64,000 nucleotides of DNA from Asterella californica (Eukaryota > Streptophyta > Marchantiopsida > Marchantiales > Aytoniaceae), in contig JAYKYS010000002.1 of assembly GCA_036924285.1 (NCBI GenBank), positions 43,973,501-44,037,500 on the forward strand, in the 5' to 3' direction. Below are positions 22,580 through 33,300 of the stretch, piece after piece; within the stretch, counting starts at the first letter, position 1, and every line of letters starts with the position of its first letter. The notes below the pieces were generated by a model. That model had not been told where the DNA came from. It made no database searches and saw nothing but the letters and a program-made list of their open reading frames with translations. The translations under genes and the position numbers were made by a program.

Positions 22580-23707
22580 CTCATACAATCTGCTTCTCTC
22601 ATATTTTTTATCTTCTGTTAGGAAATAGGATGAAATGCAAGGTGGGTTGTCTTCTTAAGAATCCATGCGATGCCTTGCTTAGTTAGGATTGATTAGATAT
22701 AGCTCGGAAGACGAGAGCTACTTAGGAACCACTGTTAGAATCCTGGAAGACGGAACAGCTGTCTTCTGGAAGACTAGATTCGTCTTCTGAAAGTGGAAGC
22801 TTCTTAGGATTGTTTAGATATTGCTCGGAAGACTTCGGAGGAATCATATGAAAGACCCTGTAACTGGACCGAAGCACATTGGGCTTTCGTCTTGGATATA
22901 GACGATGTATGGAAGGAAAGAGATCTTCTTCAGAAGATTTATTTCTCTCCTTCTCCCTCATTTTATTATTTTCTATTCTTCTCTTTTTCTTCTCTTATCT
23001 TCTCATCTTCATTCTATCTTCTACTCGGTTACAGAAGTCGTGTGTGAGTATCAGTGGATGTGAGTGTCATTATAGTGCTGCCAGAAGACCATTTTAGTAG
23101 ACAGAAGCTTGGGAAGGCTACAAAAGATAGACACCATGTGATTGATGTAATTAGTGAGCATCCGCAAGGATGATTTGTATTTTGTGATACGGTGAGTTCT
23201 GAGTTTGTGACAAGGACTTAGGGACTCTCAGAAGTCATGAAGTGACCATCCTAGAGGATGTGAGCTTCCGGAAACCTCAGCTGGACTCGAGAAGTGCAGC
23301 ATCCTCTATGCAAGAGTTTGATGTGTGGAGTAGTAATTGCTATCTATCGAGCAGTGGCAATGTTCTAAGGGTGTCCAACGTCGAGTTGCACCACTAGAAG
23401 ATGATATTTATTTCTGGAAGCCTACTTGAGAAGTATGGAAGCCTAGCAAAGGACCAGTAATCGTCTTCTATGTCGTCTCATAGTACATTTGTGGTGAATT
23501 TGAAATAGTAATCGTGTGTTACGTTTCAGAGCACCTTTTAGAGGGTTTGGAAGCTGTGTGATTTTGTGGGTTAGAAAAAACATTTGGACAAAACCAGTGT
23601 GTTTGATAGATCTTCGAACTTAGAATAGTGTAATTAGAGTAAATCTTCTTGGAGGTTGAAATTTTTTATCCTACAATGGTGTAAAGGAGAAATTTTAAGA
23701 CATTACA
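22580..23707 (+). repeat. Degenerate central LTR of the same family
   Basis: Between the two head-to-head arms lies a third, more diverged plus-oriented copy. 22590-22810 matches 26150-26360, and 22880-23707 matches 38400-39062, ending ...GACATTACA. The whole ORF-bearing middle of the LTR is absent, so this copy is an internally deleted or ORF-less LTR, truncated at its left by the left arm. No gene. Confidence 0.7.
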
Positions 23708-24442
23708 TATGCTCTTCGTATTTTTCGCGTCGCTTCTCGGAGATTTTGTCTTAGTTACAATTGTTCTAAGTTTCCTAGATTTGTGTGTCAGAAGTTGTCT
23801 AACCGGAACTAAAAACTTGGATTGGATTTTAGTGTGCTGTAGAACTCTATCTTGTGTAAAAGACAGAAACCGTGGCCAAAAGTTGATAGGAGACCTACGG
23901 AGATGGTGGGGATAAACTCTGAGGAGATCAACATCACACCATTGACCCGTAGAGAAATCTACGGACTTCATGGCATTAGGAGGAACTGGAAGAGATCACT
24001 TCTCAAGAAGACTTGATCTTACAAGTATAGAAGTCTGCAGCAGAGCGTAGCGTGAAGCAAGAAAGGGAGATGTTCTAAACTTGTGAAGAGTCGCTTAGGA
24101 CTTCAACCTGTCAGGTCAAGTACTAGAAGGAAGAGAAGAGTGACACCTCTTCTCATGACTCTGATGGATGCCTCCGACCAGAGGAAGAAGCAGACTGCAA
24201 GTGGATAAGAACCCTGAGTGAGTACACTCACCCCAGCGAAACGCTTATAAGGAATAGAGGATATCCTTGAGACAACAGAAAAAAGAAGAAGCAGAGGTCA
24301 GGAAGGTCCAAAATGCAGAACTGGAAGAGCTCTCTATCTCGAGCATAATCTTTGGAGAAGACAGAAGCCCACCAAGTGACCTTGTGTACAAAGTTGACTT
24401 TGGTACCGGTTACACAGAAGACGTCTTTCCAAGTGCAGGAGA
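23708..24442 (+). pseudogene. Central leader and internal remnant of the long-LTR element
   Basis: Follows the central LTR. A decayed primer site (TTTTTCGCGTCGC, compare TTTTTGGCGCCGC in the left copy) lies near 23730. 23760-24215 matches the reverse complement of 8651-9046. A short open stretch at 24267-24440 encodes an acidic segment (EVRKVQNAELEELSIS...) of unknown origin. It ends in a purine-rich AAGTGCAGGAGA before the TGTGGTG start of the right arm, which could be a polypurine tract. Confidence 0.55.
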
Positions 24443-26442
24443 TGTGGTGCCCACAAATTACAGTATTCACGAATTTTTGAAATTTTTGAGATTAATGACT
24501 TGTTTATATAACTGAAGAAGCGTTGCTACTTAAGGTTACGTCTTCCTTAACAGGAAGATGATCTTAAGAGCTGTTTGTAATAAGAAGTTGACTTCTTCAG
24601 AAGACGACCGTCTTCGGAAGACCGTCTTCTCAGTTGCGTCTTCGGAAGATAGGAAGGCGGCGGAAGATGGGAAGACGGCGGAAGACACCGATCACGAAGG
24701 CCTGACCACGAGTTTTCGGGTAAACAAGTAGGTGTACCTACTGGAGCGCACCGAATAGGTAGGTAGGTCAGGAAGACACCAAGGACGAGAACCCCTAATA
24801 TGCGGGGAAGATGCGTGAGGAAGCACATTAGCCACCTTCCAACTTCCCGCAGCACAGTGCGCCTGAAGAAGATCGATTGAGAGAGTGAACTTCGAGCTAG
24901 CATTGAGAGAGGAATCGAGTAAGACATCGAGGTAGTAGAGAGTACGTTGGCAGCTAGGCGAAGGGTGAAATCGGATTGCGGGAGCACAAACAGCAGAAAG
25001 AGCGAAGGCATTTCTGTGGAGCTTCCGAGAAGCTGACAGTGAAGAGTGGCGAGTAGAAGCAAAGGTGGAATCGAGGTGTGGACCGAAATTGACAGCAGGC
25101 GCAGTCGTGTGGAGTCGCATTGGAAGCTAGGACGAGAGCCAGAAGCGCGCGGAGGTCGAAGACAACTCGGGGAGCCGAAGAAGACTGTACAGGTTCTTTC
25201 CCTTTCCCACTTCTTCTCGCCATTGTCTGGTACTCCCCGCGCTTCCTTGATTGTGTGCAGGCAGCCTGATCGATTACCCCACCCCCCATCTTTCCTATTG
25301 AAACATTGGGCGCGGAAGCGCTGCCCAATTTCTGTCAAGATATCTCCTTGCTTCTTCCCGAGCTCAATTCGAGCTTCCCTACCCCTAGTCTTCAAATTGG
25401 CGAACCCAACTATCAATTTCTCTACCCTACTACCTCTCTACCCCCGAAACTTGAAATAGAAGACGATTCGGAAGATGGGAACATCCTCGGAAGACGCTTC
25501 TTGAACTTGACTGTCTTCGGAAGACATCTTCGGAAGACTGTCTTCGGAAGTCGACTGAACACAATTCGTATCAAGAGTGGATTTGCTTTGCTTTTGTGTT
25601 TAGAGAGACTTGATACGAAGCCTGAGTGGTGTGATGAGTTGTTGCGTTATTTCGAGAAGTTGGAACTCGGGAACTAGGCATGTGCCTCCCGGTCTTCCAA
25701 GCTTCTCAACTCCACATCTTCCTAGAGAGACTAGAAGACTGAAAGGCTGGCAAAATGAGCGAGAAGACGTGAGGGTTCATTTCGGGTCTCTTCTGTCCGA
25801 CCCATAGCAGCCGTTCCTTCTTCTTCCCGAACTTAGAAGAGAGTTGTGAGAAGTATTGCTGGCAGAATCCGGAGAGAATGGTCGAGGGTCATGTCTTCCC
25901 ATCATGCAGCAAACTTCTTCTGAGTGCGTATGAGAGGTGAGAAGTCAGAAGAACAGAGTGCACATGTTTTGAGTCTGTTGTGAGGATAGATTGCGCGTAG
26001 GAAGAAGAAGACAGGTGAGACCAGTGAAGGGAAGTTTGACTTCGAGAGGTCTTCCGAGAACGACATTGAATCGGAAGCTGTCCCAAGTGTCTTCCCAGAG
26101 GCCACTGTCACCGCAGGAGCCCGCAACCATCTTCTAAACCTTTCTCATACTCTACTTCTCGCATATCTTGTATCTTCTGATAGGAAGTGGGATGTAATGC
26201 AAGGTGGGTTGTCTTCTTGGTAATCCATGCGAGGCCTTGCTTAGATAGGATTGTTTAGATATAGCTCGGAAGACGAGAGCTATCTAGGAAGTACTGTTAG
26301 AATCCCGGAAGACGGAGTAGCTGTCTTCTGGAAGACTAGTTTCGTCTTCTGAGAGTGGAAGCTAGACTGTGGGCACTCGGGAAGAACTGAGCCTTCAGCT
26401 CATAGTAGGTGCTTGTGGTTTAGTGCAACAGATCTTCCAGGT

Positions 26443-28785
26443 ATGTCGATGCATCCGCGAGGCTTGGTATTACCAGCGACAGAATTGGCCGAGGTCACTC
26501 CTTTCCTCAAGGAGTTGGGTCTCGACTTCTTCCTGTGGGACTGGAACCTCGCAGATCAAGGGCTTCTGGAGGAGGTATGGGCCGCGTTACCACCACGTAA
26601 CCGTGTACCTGCGAAGGCAGGAGTTGCTCGGGGAAGACCATCTTCCTGGACAGAAGACTGGTGGCGTAAGGCGTTTCACAGGCCTGAGACCGAAAACCGA
26701 GGATATTGGTACGAGAAGAAGATCTTGCCTAGGATTGTGAGTTCATAGCATGTACCTGGGAGTACCACTTGCCTTTTCGTGGAAGACAGGCAGGGGAGGA
26801 ACGGTTGGAAGATAGAATCTTACCGGGAGCCGAAGAAGCGACTCTTGGCGAAGTTGTTTCTGCATCTTTTCCCCAAGGGAAAAGCGCAGAAGACGAGGTA
26901 CTTAGGAGATCAGGACGTGGAGTTCCTGGAATCAGTGTGGGATGACAGAGTGCCAATCTACTGGGGCGCGTACATCCACAACTATGTACAGACGGAGCTA
27001 GCATACTTGGGTACCCCGGCGGGAGGACATCTGACGCCCTTCTTCTGCTACTTGTATGTAGCCATGGGGGATCTTAGGGAAGATCAGCTGGCAGTGTATG
27101 GACCAACGGAGCGACAGGAGGTGAAGGAGGAGACCTCGGAAGACGATGACCGAGAGGCAGCAGCAACGCCTCCTCCCACTCTGATGCCACAGCTGAGGCC
27201 CGACTCTCACCAGAAGACGCTTCTGGTGAGGGAAGACGAGTCTAGTGGGTCGGAAGACGTCACGCCAGTGAGGAAGATGGGCCACAGAAGTGTACCGAGG
27301 ACACCCATCTCCCTCATCCATTCAGGATCGGAGTCGGACTCGGAGGAAGACTTGCTGAGTACCCGATCGGAGCAGAAGACAGCTTCTGTAACACCTGGGA
27401 GTCTTCCGAAGACTCCAGAAGACGAAGGATGGATGGGCACTCCTACTGCGATGCGAGGAAGCGCAAAGAGGAGAGCCGCTCCTGCCACGAGGAGTCTTCC
27501 ACCCCGGAAGATGAGAAGAGTAGCTTCTTCTCATGCGCAGAAGATGAAGGCCGTAGTGGTGGAAGAGGCTCCCTTGCCTCTGGAAGACGAAGTCGACACC
27601 CTCGAGCGAGTGGTGGGGATGAACTTGTCTTCTGCAGGAAGACGACTGGAGGAGTTCAGTGCCTACTTCCAGAAGGAGATCCAGCCCGCTATGGAGTTGC
27701 TGGAAAGAAGAGCGAGGGCACAGGAGAAGCCCTTACAGCCTGGATTCGGCCTGCGCACCTTGCTGCGACAGGAAGACAGCCAGCAGAAGACGGAGTCTCT
27801 GGAAGCTAGTCTCCGCACCACGGAGAAGCTTGCAGCCATGTACAAGGCGGAAGCAGCCGCTTCTGCCAAGAAGTCGATGCAACTTCGGAAGAAGTTGCAT
27901 CGAGTATTTCGCGAGTACAGCAGCGTGATCACTTGCACTTCGCGAGTACAGCAGCGTGATCAGGAAGTTCTCCGAGTACGGGAGAAGATCACTACCCTCG
28001 CAGAAGAGCAGACCACTTGGAAGATGCAGCGAGAAGCCGCAGAAGCGCGAGCTGCAACAGAGAAGACGCAGAGGGAAGCAGCGGAGGCCCGTGCGCAGAA
28101 GATGCTAGCTCAATCGGTAGAAGCGCTTCGGAAGAAGTTCAACTTCACTGCGGGTAAGAAGTTACTTACCTTAGCTAGGGAATGGGACAGCGAGTCCAAG
28201 ACGAGGTTGGTGGAATGCAGAGATAGCATGTTCAGGTACCTGGATAGACAGATAGAAGGAGTGAAGACACTTTATGGTCTTCCCTCGCTTCCGACACCTG
28301 CAACCGCATCTTCCCAAGCCCCAGCACCCTCGACAGGATCCGGGATGGAGAAGGAGGAGTTCGATCTCGCTGTACACTTGGTGGTGACAGCGTTGGAAGA
28401 CGAGAAGACTCCAGAAGACGCCCCGGAAGACATGATGTCTTCTGGAAGACAGGAAGACGAGCCGTCTTCCCAGGTATTCCGCGTGGAGGAAGCGACTTCT
28501 CCGGACCCCTATGAGATCGCCATGGTCCTTAGTACTGCATCTGTGCCTCAGAAGACCGAAGACGCACCATTCGACTCGTCTTCCCAGAAGACCATTCCGT
28601 CTTCCGAAGTCGAAGCCGAGGAAGACGCAGCCGCAGAAATAGCAGGGCCAGCGAAGAGCGAGGAGAGGGAAGCTACCTCAGTGGTACCCGAGGTAAGTGC
28701 AGGGCTTCCCAGCCCATCAGAAGTCGAGGTAGTAGCTCCGGTAGGAGCAGATCATGTGGAGATTGCCACCGAGCAATCAGAGTAG
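26443..28785 (+). pseudogene. LTR-borne ORF, right copy (about 780 codons, one in-frame TAG)
   Basis: From ATG 26443 (MSMHPRGLVLPATELAEV) the frame is open to 28785 except for TAG at 26746-26748, which replaces a Trp codon kept in the left arm. Visible parts: an N-terminal Trp-rich segment (FFLWDWNLAD, SWTEDWWRKAF, GYWYEKKILPRI); a basic segment around EPKKRLLAKLFLHLFPKG; GTPAGGHLTPFFCYLYVAMGDL; a long Ser/Asp/Glu region with a basic, NLS-like patch (RSLPPRKMRR); a coiled coil rich in Glu, Lys and Ala (about 27700-28180); and FRYLDRQIEGVKTL before an acidic tail. A 31 bp internal duplication sits at 27908. I recognise no family. It runs in the sense direction of the LTR, unlike antisense ORFs of some retroelements. 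It could be a captured host gene or a retroelement accessory protein. Confidence 0.75.
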
Positions 28786-29468
28786 TTAGCAAACTTAATC
28801 GACACTTCCAGATTTAGTAGGATTGGACATGCTATCTTAAGGGTGGCAGTTTTCCATGTAAAAATAGTTAGGACTCCATGTGGCAGCATAGGTAGCGTAG
28901 GAGTAATACAGTGGAGGGCTAATTGGGAAGAGGGACCGCATGCATGTGAGGTGACAACCTCTTGTCAGCGCCTCTCTCTCTCTCCCTGGTGGTCGCCTCC
29001 CAAGGCAGATGGTTAAGTAGGATAGCAAGGTAGGAGAAAAGCTCTCTGAGAGCTCTGCCAGGTCTGTAGAATTCGGCAGTAACTGAACATACACACCGAT
29101 TCTACAGGCAGGCAGGAGAGACACATTCGAGCAGGGACAGTCTAGGAACAGGGAACGGCATCCTCGTGCAGTCCTGTTAGCTAGCCTGGTGTGTCGAGGA
29201 GTAGACGCAGGAAGTAGAGAGAGTGAGCTTCCCAATGCCATTGTGACTTCTTCTCGGGGAATAGATTGTGGATTTGAGTGCAGCAGCTTTGTCCATGTCT
29301 TCTGGGTGGTGGAATGTATTGAATTCGCTCCCAATTGTGCATGGGAAGTGTTCTTCTTGAGTGGCGGTGAATGTCAACAGTTGTGGAGTGTAGCTTGACT
29401 CGTTCAGTAGAGCACTTGGGATCTACGTACGAACGGTCTTCCGGGTAAGGGATCCCAGAAGACAGAGC

Positions 29469-30384
29469 TGTAAACCCTCCGCGGTCCTAACGATCAACTA
29501 CCCCCCGATCTCTCAACCTCCACGATCGTCATCCACGAATCTGCAACTATCGGGCCTGTCTCTCACTCAGGGGTCACCTCTGATGGCTTTGATGGAAGCA
29601 CACCATGAATCTTGAAGGGAAAAATGCTAAGTTCACTCTCATTCATACACCCACAAACTTATCAACTAAAATCTCCATAATCTCATCCACTAAAATCCTC
29701 CATTCTAACGACGTCTCTCAAGTTCTCACATGCTAAAAATATCCCACACTCTCTATATTACTCAAGTTGTCATTACGACGATGTGAAAACAAGGATGAGG
29801 AGCTCTTCTCTACTCCTCTATTTATACATTCTAGGTTTTTACTTTGGTACCCTCCGGTAACTCAGCCGTAACTACTTTTACCGGGTTTTACTAAGATATT
29901 ACTTAAGGTAAAAGCATTGATCACATGGGCTTTTTACCTTTTCACATGGGCTTATTCCTTCAAAGTCAACAACTTCTAGAAGGATTCTGGAATATTCTCA
30001 AGGAATCTCGAATTTCCACCCCCCCTCTACACTAGGACCCACTAAAAAGGAAACATGTGGAATCTCTTCTTGTTTTTAATGCCCACAAAGTCCACAACTT
30101 TAATCCAACCACTAATATCAAGTCAAAAAGGAGATAAGGGATACTTTCCACCCCCTTTCTACCTTTTAGACAAGATGACAAGATAGTAGTGCTCACTCTT
30201 TAGCAAATATCTGAATTCTGCCAAAAGTACAGCTAAGTTTAACCATAACTAACTTTTAGCTAGTCATGACTAACTTGATATCTCCTAAAAGTACTTTGGC
30301 AGCAAATAAACATTCTCAACACTTAGTTAGAACTAAACACCTTACTAATAGACAAACTTCCTATGTGTAACATAGGTCGTTACA
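29469..30384 (-). repeat. Element 3 3' LTR
   Basis: 916 bp, plus strand TGTAAACCC...GGTCGTTACA. The minus-strand purine tract (GTCCGGGGGTAAAA) lies at 30385-30398. Confidence 0.96.
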
Positions 30385-30397
30385 TTTTACCCCCGGA

Positions 30398-33300
30398 CTA
30401 AATTTTCGCTCCGTCCTCGGAGTGAAGAGAGAACTTTCGTCGATGAAACAACTTCAACTTGTCATGATTTACTCGATCAAATCTCCTTCCTCCCAGCTCC
30501 TGAAGGTCATATGTGAAGTTGCTCCACACCTTATCTACAACAAAAGGACCAAAATATCTCGGAAGAAACTTCTTCCTAGCCCTCTTGAATCTGATAGCAT
30601 CATACAACATAACCCAATCTCCGACTTGAAAAGGTTTTACCTCCCTCTTGCCCAACCGTTTGTCGTAACTCTTCTTTTGATACGCCTGAGCTCGTTCCAT
30701 CCGGATCATTGCTACCGCTCGGGTCTCTTCCAACTCCATGAGTTGCTCTCTTCTTGATCTGACCACGTCTTCTCCTCTCGACCTCTTCAACTTTCGTTGA
30801 ATAGTTTGAAAAGTATCCAATTCAAATTGGATCGGCAACTTGGACTCCACTCCATAAACCAGTCGAAATGGAGAGTACCCAGTAGAAGTCTTTGTTGTCG
30901 TTCGGTACTCCCATAAGATGGCATGTAGTCTCTTATCCCAAGTATGTTTCGCAGTTTCAACACCAGCATCTTTGGCGAGCATCATACAAAGTGTAAGATT
31001 GGTCTTCTCCGCAAGACCATTAGCATTTGGTTTGTATGAGGTCGTTACTCGTGGTTTGATAGAAAAGTGTTGTAGCATAGCAGTAGTCATGCTCCCTACA
31101 AACTCTCCTCCTCTATCTGAGACCAACTCTAACGGACATCCAAATCTCGTGATGATCCTCTCCCATAGGAATCTACCGACTTCTGTTTCATTGGTCTCTC
31201 TCAAAGGTCTAGCCTCTACCCACTTGGTACAATAGTCAGTGGCGACTACAATGTATCTATTGCCTCGAGGTGTCTTATTAAGAGGACCTACAAAGTCAAT
31301 ACCCCATTTCTCAAATGGTCCTAACACGGGAATTGATCTTAACGGAGGTGTTCTAGTAGACTTCAGAGCAAATGCTTGACATACGTCGCAAGTTTTGCAA
31401 TAGTCTAAACACTCTTTGAAAATCCCTCTCCAGTGGTAACCCGCATCCAAAATCTTGAAGGCTGTTATCTTACCAGCAAAGTGACCTCCGCAAACAGTTC
31501 CGTCGTGAAACTCGTGCATTAGCTTGAATGCCTCCTTCTGACCAACTGCTCTCCTTAGTAACCCATCTGCTCCTTGATGAAACAGAATTCCCTCTACCAT
31601 GGTGTAAGGTTTGCATCTCTTGATCAACGCGTTACGTTCTCGGGTATGCATACCTTCTGGAAAAGAGCCATCTACAAGGAAACTCCAGATTTCCTTGTAC
31701 TCGTCCGGTATCTCCTCGATGCTTGTGATGGTCATCAGATGCTCGTCTGGAAATGAATCATCAAACGGTTCTTCTCCCTCATCATCATAAGCCCTTGACA
31801 AAAGATCAGCATTCGCATGCTTCTTCCCTGGTCTATCTTCGATCACATAATCGTATTCTGTTAGAAGGATCTTCCAACGAGCAATACGACCTTCGGCATT
31901 AGGCTTATTAAAGATATACTTTAAAGCCTTGTGATCTGTGACTATGGAAAATTTCCCTCCTAGCAAGTAGTGTCGAAATTTCTTCAATCCAAAGATCACC
32001 GCTAATCCTTCTCGTTCAGTCACGGAGTAATTCTTCTCCGCTGGAACCATCTGCCTACTAGCATAAGCTATAGGATGATCATGCCCATCTCCATCTAGCT
32101 GACTTAATGTACATCCGATTGCTACATTGGAGGCATCCGTATACAGAATAAATGCTTTACTCCACTCAGGTTTAGCAAGTATAGGAGCTGTCACTAATGC
32201 CTTTTTCAGCTCCTCAAATGCTTCCTTTGCCTTCTGATCATGCACTATCAAGTCAAAATCAACTCCCTTCTTCATGTACATAGTCAAAGCTATTGCTTTG
32301 TTTGAGAAGGAAAAGACAAACCTACGATAATATCCAACCATGCCAAGAAACTGCCTCAACTTTGTCAAGTTGATCGGAAATGGAAGATCCACAATCTTCT
32401 TCACCTTCTCAGGATCTACCGCAATCCCATTCTTGGAAATGATGTGCCCTAACAGCAGACCTTCTTCGCAGCCAAAGATGCACTTCTCTGGATTTAGAGA
32501 AGCGTTGGCTTGCTCCAACCGCTGCAAAACTTTGATCACATGATCAAAGTGGTCCTCCTTTCGTCCGTACACACAGAAATCGTCAATGAAATCCCGAACA
32601 AACTTCCCTATGAATGGTTCAAACACCTTGTTCATGAACCTCTGAAACGTGGCCGGAGCATTACACAGTCCGAATGGCATCACTCGAAATGCAAATGTTC
32701 CCCAAGGAGTAGTGAAAGTAGTCAACTGCTGGTACTCCTGTGCTATCTTGATCTGGTTGTATCCACTATAACCATCACCAAAGCTGTACCACTCATGACC
32801 GGCAACTTCCTCCAAAATCTCATCTATAAATGGTAGAGGATAATAGTCCTTCTTGGTAACTGCATTCAGCTTCTTATAGTCTATGCACACTCGCAGCTTA
32901 CCATTCTTCTTCTTGACAATCACAATGGGTGAAACCCATTCTGAGTTCTCCACCTCATAGATGAAACTCGCCTCCTTCAACTTGTCTATCTCCTCCTTGA
33001 CCATCATTGCCGTTGTAGGATTGACCCTTCTCTGCTTCTGTCGAACTGGTCTTGCGTTCTCCTCCAATTCGATTCGATGAGTCTCGAGGGTCACCTCCTT
33101 CAAATCCTTGTAGCTGAAAGCAAACACATGGATATATTTTCGAAATATATCTAGGAATCTACTTTTCTCTTCTTGAGTGACATTGATACCAAACTTCAGG
33201 GTAGAGAGTCTTCTCACAATCTCTGCCTCACTCAACTCTTCTTTGTCAGGATCTTTCTCCACTGCTGGTCGAGGCAACAAGTCAATAGCACTAAGCTGAT

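Noticed and set aside
24547..25416. 289-codon minus-strand frame
   Set aside because: Antisense in the right long LTR, Ser/Arg/Leu low-complexity; the equivalent frame in the left arm is broken.
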